Positions 1 to 8,886 are shown, counted from the stretch's first letter. The stretch is DNA of 20,878 nucleotides from Acanthaster planci (GCF_001949145.1 NW_019091801.1:1-20878), one strand, 5' to 3'. Numbers and translations: made by a program. Notes: generated from the letters alone by a model not told the origin.

Positions 1-216
1 GCCACGGCTGCTCAAGCAAAAGTGACCGGGAGTAACTCTCTCCAGTGCTACTACCATTAAGGTCACGCCAGTAACTAGTTCGAGGCATTAAATCACCTTG
101 CCAGCAACCGCAAGTAAACACTACTGACCCACTTAGTAACAAGGGCCTCCAATGTCCCGCGGTGATAAATTATTTGAAGCTGCAATTTATTTTGGCTCAA
201 ATTGAATGTTATTTAG
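1..216. other. Flanking host DNA, no gene seen
   Basis: No reading frame, RNA gene or repeat could be supported here. It precedes the tandem-repeat units that flank element copy 1 and shows no similarity that I can see to either element copy. Confidence 0.4.
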
Positions 217-624
217 TTTCGTTAATTTCTTCAAAAGAAAGCCTATGTTTGAATGCAACGTGTTGATTTTTTTTGCCCAATTCTGACATGCTATCCACTA
301 CCCAAGCTCAGCCCCGCTGAAAGAAGTCTGCTGAAAAAAATTCCAGAACTTACAATCGTGGTGTCATCTGAAAGGGCATATGCTCCTCTTTCGATTCATG
401 CAAGTTTCATATCCATTTGCGTCTCACTTTCGGTAATATCCGCAAAAGAAAGCGAAAGTTTGTTGCTTGATTGTTTCGCGTTAATCTGACATTCTCCCGT
501 CTTCCCGAGTTCAGTCCCCTCAAAGAAGGCTCTGTATATGCTATTTTGAAAAATCAAAACAATCGTGGTGTAATCTGAATGGGCACACGCACCACTTTCG
601 ATTCATGCAAGTTCTATATCCATT
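217..624 (+). repeat. Tandem repeat (satellite-like) array, left part
   Basis: About two units of a diverged tandem repeat. The landmark TGACAT(G/T)CT, followed by a TTCAGYCCC-type stretch, occurs at 284 and again at 487, a spacing of 203 bp. Each unit continues with a stretch like ACAATCGTGGTGT and then CGATTCATGCAAGTT. The same unit recurs at 11533, 11762 and 11916 on the other side of element copy 1. The last left unit is cut off at 624, exactly where the element's terminal repeat begins. The open frame across 253-489 follows the repeat and is not regarded as a gene. Confidence 0.8.
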
Positions 625-698
625 AGTAGTAGGGATAGGACAGTTTGAGTGCACCTCCCCTTTTCCTCCCTTTCACCCTCTTTCCCACTTCACTTACG
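625..698 (+). repeat. Left terminal inverted repeat, copy 1
   Basis: Begins AGTAGTAGGGAT and continues through a pyrimidine-rich stretch (CTCCCCTTTTCCTCCC) to TCCCACTTCACTTACG. The reverse complement of 11451-11514 starts with the same ten bases, then shows GACAG, CCCCTTTTCC and TCCCACTT in the same order, with a gap of about ten bases. Polinton termini usually begin with AG, as here. The recognisable repeat is about 65-75 bp, shorter than the several hundred bp typical of the family. Confidence 0.75.
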
Positions 699-1017
699 TT
701 GACCTTTCGACCCCGTCACACTTTTTTGTAAACAACTTGCGACGTGCGCCAGCTTGCACAGACCTCGCACAAACTAGACCTTTGACCGCGTGACTCTCAA
801 AGAAAAAAGCAGAGATTTCCCCTTGCTTTTCCGGTCGCTACAAGTCTTGACTTGCCCGGCCTGAACTCGTGACTTCTCACAGTTTACAACCGCCTTCTTC
901 AGTCGATAGACAAAAATGAGAAAATTTTTCAAATCCTATTTTTAAATAGAGAGATGAGCAATCCACAACACAGGTCTCTACTATCGACCTTTAATCGATT
1001 TAAGAAGGCATTTTAAG
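699..1017. other. Left subterminal region of copy 1, no gene seen
   Basis: A/T- and pyrimidine-rich, without a supported reading frame. The part from about 728 to 832 (AAACAACTTGCG, then a CAAAGAAAAAAGCAGAGATTT stretch) has a weak counterpart at 12430-12545 in the host spacer between the two elements. Confidence 0.4.
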
Positions 1018-1530
1018 ACGATTTTGTCAAGCAGTATAACATTCCATTACCGGCACCCAAGTGTAAATTTCGCACCAAACCTGAGCTCATACGGACAGAC
1101 CAGAAACATTTTAGGTACCTCCCGCGTCAGTCATATCGGCAGCTGTTAAAAACGGTTCAAGAACACAATATTCCTTTTGCACACAAAGACATGTGTTAAA
1201 CAAGACTTTATTTAAGCGATTAAAGCTTACACTCAGCTCGAGGAAATTGCAGAAGTCGACATTAGAAACAGAAGGTGCTTTCAGGGTAACTATCGCAATT
1301 GGGAGTTGATACCCAGTTTCTTTGAATACGACCTCGTGCATTTTTTTGATTTTTAAAAGACTTCAATCGAGAAGAAAGTGTTGGAGGAGTTAAAAGAAGT
1401 CGGTTCTTATAAATTGCAAACGGTTCTGAAAGTGCAGTTTAGATTGGAAAAACCCGATAAAACCGACTTTGGCGTGTTTACCTTTCCGAGCGAAAATAAA
1501 TTAGTTGTAAATAAAGCCTGGGTTGGGTTT
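1018..1530 (+). pseudogene. Unrecognised left-arm coding relic
   Basis: Two stop-free stretches on the + strand look protein-coding by composition but match nothing I can name with confidence. The first, about 1018-1197, is basic and contains KQYNIPLPAPK and YRQLLKTVQEHNIP. The second, about 1378-1530, contains GSYKLQTVLKVQFRLEKP and FPSENKLVV. They lie in different frames with stops between them, so if they belong to one gene it is broken. The second stretch has a hydrophobic/charged rhythm (V-L-K-V-Q-F then an acidic turn) reminiscent of N-terminal regions of Polinton polymerase proteins, but that is a weak impression. A 76-codon frame on the opposite strand (1111-1341) is a less likely alternative. 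Confidence 0.35.
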
Positions 1531-1552
1531 TTGGGTTTTTTGGTTTTTTTGC
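1515..1552 (+). repeat. G/T-rich low-complexity run
   Basis: A run of GGGTT/TTTGGG blocks (CTGGGTTGGGTTTTTGGG then long T tracts). It marks the end of the coding-like stretch before it and the start of about 450 bases without coding character. Confidence 0.5.
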
Positions 1553-1710
1553 ATTCTGCCAGTTGTAATTGCTGTTTGAATTTGCATATCGAAGGCTTTG
1601 TACCGCGCAGGTAAATGCCAGTATCAATTTACCGCTCCATGTGCTTTTGGCAGAAACTAATGCTGATATGATAATTGCTTTTCATACATTTTGGCTGATA
1701 GCTCTATGTA

Positions 1711-1831
1711 TTTGCTGTTCCGCGTCACCAGGCTCGGGCGTGAACTATTTCCATATATTGCTGAGTTGCTATTCTTTGATTGTGCACAATATAATTTTTG
1801 CAGTTCCACGTCACCAGCTTCGGGCGGGAAC
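1711..1831 (+). repeat. Imperfect direct duplication, period 86
   Basis: The segment TTTGCTGTTCCGCGTCACC at 1711 recurs as TTTGCAGTTCCACGTCACC at 1797, and both continue into a CGGGCG-GAAC block. Overlapping frames on both strands pass through it and are not convincing genes. The surrounding 1553-2020 stretch has no other recognisable content and may be inserted DNA. Confidence 0.55.
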
Positions 1832-2024
1832 AACCTAAACTGTGTCAAATTCAATAAACGGCTGCTCAGGCTTATCGACACAAAAGTTGGAATGCGAGTG
1901 TCCACCTGTCCGTGAGTTCAGTTCTCTGGTCCTGTGCATACGGGGATAATGAAATGGACAGTTTGAAGCTGGATATTTTAAAGTAACAAACGCGACGGAT
2001 ATTGAGTGGGATACACATTATTTA

Positions 2025-2288
2025 TGAAGGCAAGCACGATATTTAAACCCCCTGAAATCGCGTTTATTCATTGCAAACAATTAAATACATTTGACAACTC
2101 TTATAACGGGTCAGTCCTTAGACTTGCTATAACGGCATTGCTACCGAGCCTCAACAACCGTGACGTGTAAAACGCCTAAGAAGTTAATACACAGAAACAT
2201 CAGTAAATTGACTTTTTCTGTTAAAAAAGATCGAGGCGAGCTCTTGAATAATATCGGCAAAATTTTAATCGAGTTAGACATTTTTTAA
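2025..2288 (+). pseudogene. C-terminal fragment of a left-arm virion-like gene
   Basis: Two short coding stretches in different frames. The first (about 2025-2160) includes STIFKPPEIAFIHC and ends at TAA. The second (about 2160-2288) includes KLIHRNISKLTFSVKKDRG and KILIELDIF, then TAA. The second stretch alternates hydrophobic residues around a charged turn and ends in a beta-strand-like tail, as at the C-terminus of jelly-roll or other beta-rich proteins of Polintons. It lies directly upstream of the next gene (ATG at 2311). A matching N-terminal fragment may be the frame starting at 15361 in copy 2. The link between the two is inference from gene order, and the function is not known. Confidence 0.4.
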
Positions 2289-2310
2289 AACGCGTATATA
2301 ATTAAAAAAA

Positions 2311-2963
2311 ATGATGACTAGCATTCATCCCGTTTTAACTTTAAACTCTGCCGAACAATCGAAAACTAAAATTTACTGCCTTTGAAAGATCGAAGAAATT
2401 AAATCCCAAATTCAAAGAGAACGCAATGCGCGGGAAACTAGCTATAACAAGATTAAACGGGTACTCGCTGCACTCGGTTACGTAGAGTACGGCTTGGAAG
2501 CATTGGGTGCGACCTCGGCTATTTTAGGCGTCGTTACCGGACCCGTGGGACTTGTGATGGAAAGCATCACTATCGGTGCGTTTGGTGCATACGCGTTGCT
2601 AAAGTATGCCACTTGCCGGTTAAATCACAAAACCAAAAAGCACGAAGAAACCCACGTACTTGCTGATGCTAAATTAAACACCATCGAGGAATACGTATCT
2701 GACGCGACTGAAAGACGGTAACATATCGCAGGAAGAATTTGTACTTGTTTTATCCGAACTGAGAAAATTTAACGAAATGAAAGAAAAGATCAGATCGAGT
2801 ACGTCTACAAAAGTGCAAGAAACTAAATTGACGAGTAAAGAAGAATTTGAACGTCAAGTCAACGAGAGAGCAGAAGCACTAGCCAACGAATGCGCCGTTA
2901 AAAAAAAAGATCTTGTGAAAAAACTTGGCGAATAAGTTTTACAAAGGCACTGCCTTTTAAATA
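2311..2963 (+). pseudogene. Conserved Polinton membrane/coiled-coil protein, broken
   Basis: Starts at ATG 2311 after an A/T block containing TATATAATTAAA. An in-frame TGA interrupts it about 25 codons in. The frame then runs through a basic helix and a glycine-rich hydrophobic segment (roughly GATSAILGVVTGPVGLV) to a TAA near 2721. A frameshift is needed for the charged C-terminal helix (ISQEEFVLVLSELRKF) ending KKLGE at 2935, or a few codons later near 2963 by comparison with copy 2. Proteins with a hydrophobic glycine/alanine core followed by a charged helix of this kind recur in invertebrate Polintons; their role is unknown, possibly membrane-associated in the virion. Copy 2 keeps only the end, where a PPPSY motif follows KKLGE; that motif is missing here, apparently by a small deletion. 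Confidence 0.65.
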
Positions 2964-2987
2964 AAAATAAAGACGTATAAAAATAAA

Positions 2988-3115
2988 TTGGACCCAACTT
3001 TAGTCATTTATCAATCGCAGTCAACGAAGACAACTCGTTACCGCCGAATTTCCAAATTTAACGCACGCGTATAAATTACCGAAAGTCACCTTTGTTTTAT
3101 GTTGTTTATGTTGAC
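2988..3115 (+). pseudogene. 5' remnant of the putative myristoylated-protein gene
   Basis: About 105-125 bases line up with the start of the gene at 15580 in copy 2 (shared blocks AACTTTAGTCA, TTATCAAT and TTTCCAAATTTAAC). The start codon equivalent is TTG here rather than ATG. Similarity stops near 3092 and the rest of the gene, nearly 900 bp, is deleted up to the facing gene at 3187. Confidence 0.65.
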
Positions 3116-3186
3116 GGTTTGATTTAAGGTGGAAAAACTCCTCAGATTTGAGAAGGGGTTTAAATTTTTGCTTATCATAAATCCGT

Positions 3187-4538
3187 TTACATCTTTTGCA
3201 CGTACGTCAAAATCAAAACACCCACGCCTCAAAACAAGGTCCACACGTGCTCTGAAATCCATCCAACCGCCTTACTCGCCACGTTAGAAATCCAATTGAA
3301 AACGCTGCCAATTATCCTGGGCAATGCCGCAAGCGCTTTTAAATCTGAGTTTCTTCGATACATTTGCCAAATTCCATAATTGACGCTTTACCAATCAGTA
3401 ATTCCACCTTTGGACGAAGGTGTCGGTTCAGGTGCAGACGTTGGACTTACACTAGGATTCCCAACAGCTCTGACGCTAGCTACGATACTACTTACGATTG
3501 TACTAAAGGCCAATCCAAAGGCCGTTAAAATACTTACAATCGTAACGCCTTGCTCCCGAAATAAAATTCTAATTCTCTCTCGTAGTGTCAAATCAGAATC
3601 CATCACAGCCGTAATCGTTTCTTTAATTCGATTGATTTGCGTACGAATTTTATCCGTATTTCTATTTATATTTTCTAACCTCCGGTTCTCTCGATTTGTA
3701 AATCGTCTCATTGCTCCTGGAGTTTCTGCTCTTTCTGCATCTGTTGTCGCTTCTTCTAATTCATTTTTAACCTGTTGAATCTTATCATCTAACTCATCTT
3801 ATTTGCCCTGATTTAAAATTAATTCCCCTTTGACGTCTGTAACGATTTGTCAAAAGGCGAGGAGTTCTCTATAATTTAAACCTGTTTGAATGTCTGTATC
3901 TTGGGTGAACTTTTCTACGATTCCACTAACTTAGTCTGCTTTTTGGGGGAGCTCCTCCATATCAATATTTTCAGGCTGAATAGGTTTTTACTCTGATTCA
4001 ACTTGTTGCAGTTTTCTTCCATAATTTTTAAATTCTAAGTTGGATCTAATGACATCTCTGGCTGAGCCATTTTCATTTTCCAGTATAACCGGCAGCTTTG
4101 GCATTTTTGTGATTATGTCAAGACCATCAATTACATGTGGGTTTCTTTTGTCGGTTAATAGAACATCGCCATGTTTTCCTTGACCTTTGAAAAATAAACC
4201 TCGATCTTTGTGATAATCAAAATTTTCATAGTGAATTACTGATGGTACGTCTTTTCTTAGAAAATTCAAAATGTCTGTAAAAGTCTTTTACAGTTGGATT
4301 AATTATAAATGCCTTTTTATCTCGTTTTGATCTCGTTCTAGTGTATCCCCTGTAGGTTGTATTACGGGCCTGGGGTTCAGCGTCAATTTTTGTTCAATCG
4401 GTTCTTTCCCCACTTTTAGTTGAGTTAATGAGGCCGGTATATCGTCCAATGTGGACTCTTCTTGATCGTCTTCTTCTTCTGGGTTAGGAAAATCGACTGG
4501 GTCAAATTTGTTTAATTCTCAAATCTTCCATCGGCCAT
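3187..4538 (-). pseudogene. Long coiled-coil and hydrophobic Polinton protein, frameshifted
   Basis: Starts at ATG 4538 (first residues MADGRF; copy 2 has MAEGGF), preceded on the coding strand by TATATTGTAAAAGA. The order of parts is: an acidic N-terminal stretch (PEEEDDQEES), a beta-rich region with KQLTLNPRP-type sequence, a block around GLFFKGQGKHGD, a link block NYGRKLQQVESE, then a long charged coiled-coil (DELDDKIQQVKNELEEATT), a basic helix, and a hydrophobic segment GVTIVSILTAFGLAFSTIV. The end is ALAALP, IGSVFNWISNVASKAVGW and a last hydrophobic stretch, GVGVLILTYVQKM. At least four frame changes or stops break it. Copy 2 has the same gene at 16590-17884. This is a conserved protein of invertebrate Polintons; the hydrophobic tail suggests membrane interaction, but its function is not established. 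Confidence 0.75.
4275..4293. repeat. Short perfect hairpin
   Basis: CTGTAAAAG and CTTTTACAG flank a single T, giving 9-bp perfect arms inside the coiled-coil/hydrophobic protein gene, next to a point where its reading frame changes. Confidence 0.55.
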
Positions 4539-4558
4539 TCTTTTACAATATACATTTT

Positions 4559-4807
4559 TTAAGCGGCAGGCAAACTCGCAAGCAATATGCCTTGTAACAC
4601 GAGCCAACCCTGGGTAGCTAACGCACCGCTCGAAAGCGCGGTCAGTTTTAATGCGTCTTCAGCAGATAATTCATTTAGGCATGGCGGTTTGATTTTAAAA
4701 AGTTTACTCGATAGTATAGCGTAAGCCATAGAGATTTCTGAAACCACAGCACCGTGGTAAAGCGTATTGGCGATTCCATTTACGTCGATTGATTTAGCGT
4801 TACTCAT
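4559..4807 (-). CDS. Small membrane protein with conserved SIDVNGIAN motif
   Basis: An intact frame of 82 residues from ATG 4807; the upstream in-frame ATG at 4840 would add 11 residues. I chose 4807 because copy 2 (17916-18164) starts with the equivalent residues MNNAKSIDVNG. Two hydrophobic segments are visible, one around VVSEISMAYAILSSKLF and one around GALATQGWLVLQGILLASL, so a two-pass or hairpin membrane protein is likely. The two copies agree along the whole length with no frameshift, unlike nearly all neighbours. The start overlaps the end of the next upstream gene by 8 bases (ATGAGTAA). Conserved in position; function unknown. Confidence 0.7.
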   Translation of the reverse strand: MSNAKSIDVNGIANTLYHGAVVSEISMAYAILSSKLFKIKPPCLNELSAEDALKLTALSSGALATQGWLVLQGILLASLPAA

Positions 4808-5162
4808 TTTTATTATATCGTATTTTAAAATGTATTCCATGTCTAAAATTTCTTAAAGGTGGTGGTGGTTCAACTTTTATTGGTGTCGAATTATTCTTCC
4901 AAATTAAATATAACGCGGCTGCACCAATCGCTAAACTGCCCAATATTCGATTTCTATTTTCGGTGACCGTTTCATAAATTTTATTTTCTGAGCTAAGGGT
5001 ACTTGCATCACTCGAACGCCTAATTTCATTTTTGATAGCCGTTGTTTCATCTTTTTGTTATGCTCGGCTAATTTCTTACCCAGTTCTTTTCGTCTCGGGT
5101 ATTTAACTTTACTCACCGTCTGTACTTGAGTTTTTATTGGACTGTTCGTAGGTGCTGGACAT
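4800..5162 (-). pseudogene. Small single-pass membrane protein, frameshifted
   Basis: Begins at ATG 5162, preceded by TTATTATAAAAG. The first frame is lost after MSS; a shifted frame gives TNSPIKTQVQTVSKVKY and then the basic block KKLAEHNKKMKQ, which is identical in part to copy 2 (FAEHNKKMKQ). A further shift gives ETVTENRNRILGS, a hydrophobic segment LAIGAAALYLIW, and a proline-rich tail KVEPPPPLRNF ending at TAA 4800. The layout is a basic N-terminal part, one membrane segment and a proline-rich tail. No function is known. The stop overlaps the following start in the ATGAGTAA arrangement. Confidence 0.6.
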
Positions 5163-5457
5163 CTTTTATAATAAGAGAGCTCTTGTTAAACCCTAGATGC
5201 TTCGTGGTAATTACCACAGCTACCAATGGCGATAGGTATACCCCGCACTTATAACAAATTTCGCTGAGCAGGTGTCCCATGGTTTGACTTATAATCGGAT
5301 CGTCGTTTAAATCTTTTGTCAGGTCTTCTTCAGAGTTCAAGTTGATGTTGAAGCCTAAGAGATCAACCGGGGTAGCGATGCCTAGAAGACGCGAATACAA
5401 GCTTTAGGGTAGCGTTACCTATGGTTTTCACGATATCTCTGCTGAAGCGTGCCTCAT
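5134..5457 (-). pseudogene. Small hydrophobic Polinton ORF
   Basis: The frame 5134-5400 (88 codons) contains PVDLLGFNINLNSEEDL, a mixed central part with ICYKCGVYLSPLVAVVITT and a tail near KDVQHLRTVQ. Upstream coding-like sequence (RDIVKTIGNATLKL) in another frame suggests the true start is further back, perhaps ATG 5457, with a frameshift near 5400. It overlaps the start of the next gene by 29 bases. Copy 2 has lost this gene. I do not recognise it beyond its membrane-like segment. Confidence 0.4.
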
Positions 5458-5777
5458 ATAAATTGTGAACATGGAAGGACATCGAGTCTCTTTGGTCTTT
5501 TGGGCAAAAAGACTCAATTGTCCTTCCATGTTCACAAATTGAAGATCGGCCACATTTAACACATCGACATTTTTGTCGCCCGTGTTCACATAGGGAAGAT
5601 CATTTAATACACATATTTTTTCTTCGGCCGTGTGGGCATCGGTTCATCTCCTGATACAATTTTACCTTCTTAGTACAATCGTCGCAGGTAATATTTATCT
5701 TTCCATTTTCCGTGTTTTGAAATTACAACTATCTTTCTCACGTTGGCACTTAATACATCTGTTTGTTGTTTTTGGCA
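5458..5777 (-). pseudogene. CEHGR zinc-repeat protein, broken
   Basis: Starts at ATG 5777 after AAATTTAAA. The N-terminus reads MPKTTNRCIKCQREKDSC, a CxxC knuckle; after a frameshift comes TCDDCTKK, then NRCPHGRRKNMCIK, and after another break a clear repeat: CEHGRQKCRCVKCGRSS followed by ICEHGR. Such repeats, with a C-x-H-G-R core and paired cysteines, are known in proteins of large DNA viruses, algae and invertebrate Polintons and are thought to bind zinc. Where a third repeat would be expected, the sequence instead folds back on itself (hairpin at 5461-5540), so the C-terminal part was replaced. Copy 2 lacks the gene. DNA binding is plausible but not shown. Confidence 0.6.
5461..5540. repeat. 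Long hairpin in the zinc-repeat gene
   Basis: Left arm 5461-5489, right arm 5510-5540, loop of about 20 bases. The core 5463-5481 (TTGTGAACATGGAAGGACA) pairs perfectly over 19 bases with 5519-5537; a further AGACTC/GAGTCT block pairs on the loop side with one gap. The arms include the codons for ICEHGR, so one arm looks like an inverted copy of the other. Confidence 0.85.
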
Positions 5778-5861
5778 TTTTAAATTTTTTATTGTTAATA
5801 ATTTTATTTTTAATTTTTTCTCACAATATATCATATGAGACAGGCGGCTCAGTATTTGAAA

Positions 5862-6384
5862 TCATTTTACTATATTCACGTCACGCAGATGCCTTTTAAT
5901 CTCTTCTCGTTTCTCGTCTGGGATTACATAATTTTCGCGAAAATCTTTCAAGACGGAATTGTACTTCTGCGTAACTAACCAACATGAGTGGTTATAATGT
6001 CTACCGCTAAAAGCCATCTTACTTAACGCTCACAGATTGCTTCCTTTAGATTTTTTGCGATATTTGATAATTTGATCTGCAGCACCAATCGTCGATTATA
6101 AATTACGTGTTCACACCGTCAAATAATCTCTGGTACAGATCGATCGCTTCGTTTAATTCTATATTTTCTCGATCTAAATCACCGAGATAATTTTCGTCGT
6201 CCTCAAAAATCCACTGTTGGTCGAAGTAAGTCTTATTTTTAAATAAAGTCGGGCAAATGATCAAGTTAGCTTCATATACAAATTTATATTCGGTCTCTAA
6301 AAGATCTAGTATACAATTTGTTTTTCCGCTGCTCGTCTTCCCAATGACCAATGCACAATGTGGACTTTTAAACATCTGGTTCAT
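5862..6384 (-). pseudogene. Packaging ATPase (FtsK/HerA type), partial
   Basis: Starts at ATG 6384, 17 bases after the capsid-gene stop. Walker A is GKTSSGKT at residues 15-22. An in-frame TAA directly precedes the Walker B strand, which reads FIIDD (codons 6088-6102). A frameshift follows, then KYRKKSKG, an in-frame TGA, and the block AFSGRHYNHSCWLVTQKY, which matches the sensor/arginine-finger region of this ATPase family. The frame ends at TGA 5862. In viruses and Polintons such ATPases drive genome packaging into the capsid. The length, about 174 codons, is short compared with 220-250 in relatives, so some C-terminal sequence is lost. Copy 2 has no trace of it. Confidence 0.8.
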
Positions 6385-6401
6385 TTTAATTTAAACCCGA
6401 T

Positions 6402-7731
6402 TTAATACACAAGACGTTTAAAATTCCCTTCTTCAACTGTCAATTGAACGTCCATCACCAAAAAGACGTACATCATCAACGGACCCGCGGTCTCTGCTTG
6501 TCGCTCCATCTGTATCAATATATCTCCTCCACCGCCGAGAGGTCTACCACATCCATAGCACTACTATCGTCAGAACTTCTGAAATCGAGCCACAAACCAT
6601 ACTTATCTTTCAAATATTCAGCCATATCAACCCCGTTAAATTTAAATATTTTACAACCGCTCTTGCCGACTCGGTGTCCGAATCACCAAAATACTTATTA
6701 ATATCTGGCCGGTGTTGATATTCAAAAAGTTCCTGCGAATAAAGTTGATTTGGCTTACCTTCGACCGTTACTACCATCTTCGTGCCGTGTGGGTTGTAAT
6801 ATCGTTGAGGATTTTTGACCGCGGAATCTTTGAACAAAATCAAAACGCCTTTCAAACTAACTCTTAATCATTTGGTCGATATTAATATTCCATAACGTAT
6901 ACGACGTATTGACCGCTTGCTTCTTCCACGAGCGTATCCGAAAGTAGGTAATAAACGAGCCCCTTATGTTTGCTCCTCAAAGCTTGCACCAGGTCTCGAT
7001 TAGCTACTACTTCATATTCTAAAGTCAAATCCGAAATTGAATATTCAGCCGCGGTATCTTTGTCGTGCCACTTTGTCGTGCCCGTTAAAAGTCAACTGAT
7101 ACGTCAGGGGCTCTTTAAACTCCGACGGATAGAAAGGCCTTGATCTGTTAAATTCTGCGTGTCTAATGGAATCGAGTATCTGTTTTTTTGCTTTATCTTT
7201 ACCGTTGTTTGCAGCTTTGTTTTTGTCGCCCGCACCTAAACGCAACTTGGCAACGTTTTCTCTTTCCAAACCAAAATAAGCTCTTTTTTTTAGCGTGCGA
7301 CAGAGGCAGCCAGTTGTCCTTAAATTGTGAAACACGTCTGCGTCTCCGGTAACTGACGATTTTGTTGCCCTGTAAGCTCTGACGTTGATTTCTGAAACCA
7401 GGTTTCGCGCTACGTTGTTATACACGGTACGGATGCGCCGTCTAGTTCGAGTTTAAAAGCCAGTTTGGGGGTACCGGGTACAATTACGTCATCCATGCCT
7501 AAAGCGGAGAATTTCACATTTAACGTGTGACCCACGGCTATGGTACTCGGGATATGGTTACATCTCGTCTTTCGCCTTTGATCGCACGAGGTACTAGAGC
7601 CTACGACTTGGATTTCTAAAACCATGTCTCTAACGTGATCTATATCTGCGCGTATGTCACCCAGCATTTGCTCGATGTTTGTTTGATCGGCTCGTATTTC
7701 AATTAACTTGCCTTTATATTTCGCTATTCAT
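6402..7731 (-). pseudogene. Major capsid-like protein, frameshifted
   Basis: Starts at ATG 7731 (copy 2 start: 19095). About 440 codons in several frames. The N-terminal part reads DQTNIEQMLGDIRADIDHV; next come IPSTIAVGHTLNVKF and LGMDDVIVPGTPKLAF, then RAYFGLERENVAKLRLGAGD, YSISDLTLEYEVVAN, KGVLILFKDS, KNPQRYYNPHGTKMVV and PNQLYSQEL. The C-terminal part reads KYGLWLDFRSSDD, then GGGGDILIQMERQAETAG and LMMYVFLVMDVQLTVE, ending at TAA 6402. The strand-rich composition, length range and position directly upstream of the ATPase fit the double jelly-roll capsid protein of Polintons. At least five frameshifts break it. Copy 2 keeps only the first half. Confidence 0.75.
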
Positions 7732-7756
7732 AGTTTTAAATTATGTTTTTTTAAAA

Positions 7757-8124
7757 ATGGCTAGTACTTTAATGATTGTTGGAGGAAATATAGAGAATGC
7801 GTCAGCGTTCTCGGGTTCAATTTTTTATTTAGCTGTTTATCAAAAAGTAAAGTCGACGAGGAGCGAAAGCGCCACGATTTAGCCCAAGCACAATTGGCGC
7901 AAGCGAAAGAATCTTGGGAGCAAAACTGTGTTCATATGTTAGATTTTTTAAACGAATTAATGCAACACGAGCGTGCGAGTCAACAGACGTTTGTAAACGC
8001 GGATGAAGTGTTACGAGCTTACAGCGAATTAACGGGTAAAAATATAATGCCGCTGCCGCCAGAGCCTAAATTATCAGATTTCTACGCGCCTTCCGAGGAT
8101 CAAAAAATTCTTGAATTTATATGA
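7757..8124 (+). pseudogene. Small conserved Polinton protein next to integrase, one frameshift
   Basis: Starts at ATG 7757 (TTTTTTAAAAATGG). The first 42 codons (MASTLMIVGGNIENASAF, then a hydrophobic stretch) end at a stop near 7881. One frame change near 7850 leads to KVDEERKRHDLAQAQLAQA, then SWEQNCVHMLDFLNEL, LRAYSELTGK and KLSDFYAPSEDQK, ending at TGA 8124. It would be about 121 residues, with a short hydrophobic N-terminus and a helical remainder. It lies divergently 25 bases from the capsid-gene start. The same gene, more damaged, is at 19119 in copy 2. Function unknown. Confidence 0.65.
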
Positions 8125-8176
8125 ATTATATCCAGGGACGTCTTAAGTCGGTTTTTTAGCTATCGATTGGGTTAAC

Positions 8177-8187
8177 TTTATTTTAAA
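8177..8187 (+). promoter_or_regulatory. Start-adjacent A/T motif, integrase copy 1
   Basis: TTTATTTTAAA lies directly against the ATG of integrase. The same sequence occurs at 19485-19494 in copy 2, and variants precede most other starts in both elements. Confidence 0.5.
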
Positions 8188-8886
8188 ATGGAGCGAGAAT
8201 TTTCAAAGTTGTTTTATAGCCCGCAAGGCTTCTGGCAAGGGGAAAGCGCCGAAGATCATCTACATAAAAAGACGGGTGCAGACAAATCAGTCATTAGAAA
8301 CTGGCTCAAAAAGCAAGCCGTTTGGCAAATATATTTACCCGCACCTGCGTACGTACCGAGCCCTACAATGTTGCAAACCGAGTTTGTCAAACCAAACGAA
8401 GCACATCAATTAGATTTTTTATACTTACCCTGGGATCGCGTTAAAAGAAAAACGTATAAAAAAGATTGCCCTTGACTTGGCCTCAAATTATAATGATAGA
8501 CTCGGGATCTGAATTTAAAGGTGAGTTTAAAAAGTTAATGACGAAAAATAAAGTAGAAATTCAAGTGGGCAAGCCAGGCGTGCTCAAGAAATGTTAAACG
8601 TGGGTGAGCAAAACGTGGAATGGGTACAGCGTTTGCCTCAAGTCTTAAAATCGTTAAACGAGAAAAAAACGCGTTTAATCGACAAAGAGCCCGCAGAAGC
8701 TATCCAATTGGACCGAGGGACGTTTATCAAGTGGAGAAGCGCACCACCCAATTTAAACGAGTCAATGGCAGGCGAGTAAAATGGGTCTCACTTTATAATT
8801 ATTTATTAAACGGGCCAAATAGAAGTTTCATCAAAGAGGAACTTCAAGTCGTACCCGAGGATACCGAATTCCCGCCCGAGTCTTAA
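8188..8886 (+). pseudogene. Retroviral-type integrase, deleted
   Basis: Polinton integrases carry a DDE core of the retroviral rve family and join element ends to chromosomal DNA. From ATG 8188 the N-terminal helical part (FYSPQGFWQGESAEDHL, VIRNWLKKQAVW) leads to KPNEAHQLDFLYLPWD, whose Asp (residue 76) is the first catalytic residue. Then a deletion removes the following strands, and the frame is lost at 8475. In another frame IIMIDSGSEFKGEF supplies the second Asp (codon 8499-8501). A second deletion removes the catalytic Glu region: the sequence jumps from IQVGKPG to QEMLNVGEQNVEWV. The C-terminal part, RDVYQVEKRTTQFK to EELQVVPEDTEFPPES, resembles the chromodomain-like tail of this family. 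The stop overlaps the polymerase stop. Confidence 0.85.

Noticed and set aside
253-793. Open frames of 62-78 codons near the left edge
   Set aside because: They follow the tandem repeat and the terminal repeat, have no motifs and no conserved start context.
1657-1915. Overlapping frames on both strands in 1657-1915
   Set aside because: They are produced by the 86-base direct duplication; none has a partner in copy 2 or a recognisable motif.
3380-3778. 132-codon + strand frame
   Set aside because: It lies antisense to the coiled-coil/hydrophobic protein, whose frame is supported by copy 2.
5461-5540. Transcription terminator or microRNA hairpin
   Set aside because: No T-run or processing context; its arms duplicate codons of the zinc-repeat gene, so a rearrangement explains it better.
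5630-5899. Hydrophobic + strand frame resembling a membrane protein
   Set aside because: It is antisense to the zinc-repeat gene and the ATPase end; its hydrophobic look comes from A/T-rich gaps.
7679-7882. Frame with an upstream start at 7679
   Set aside because: Only the part from ATG 7757 is shared with copy 2; the earlier part covers the capsid-gene start on the other strand.
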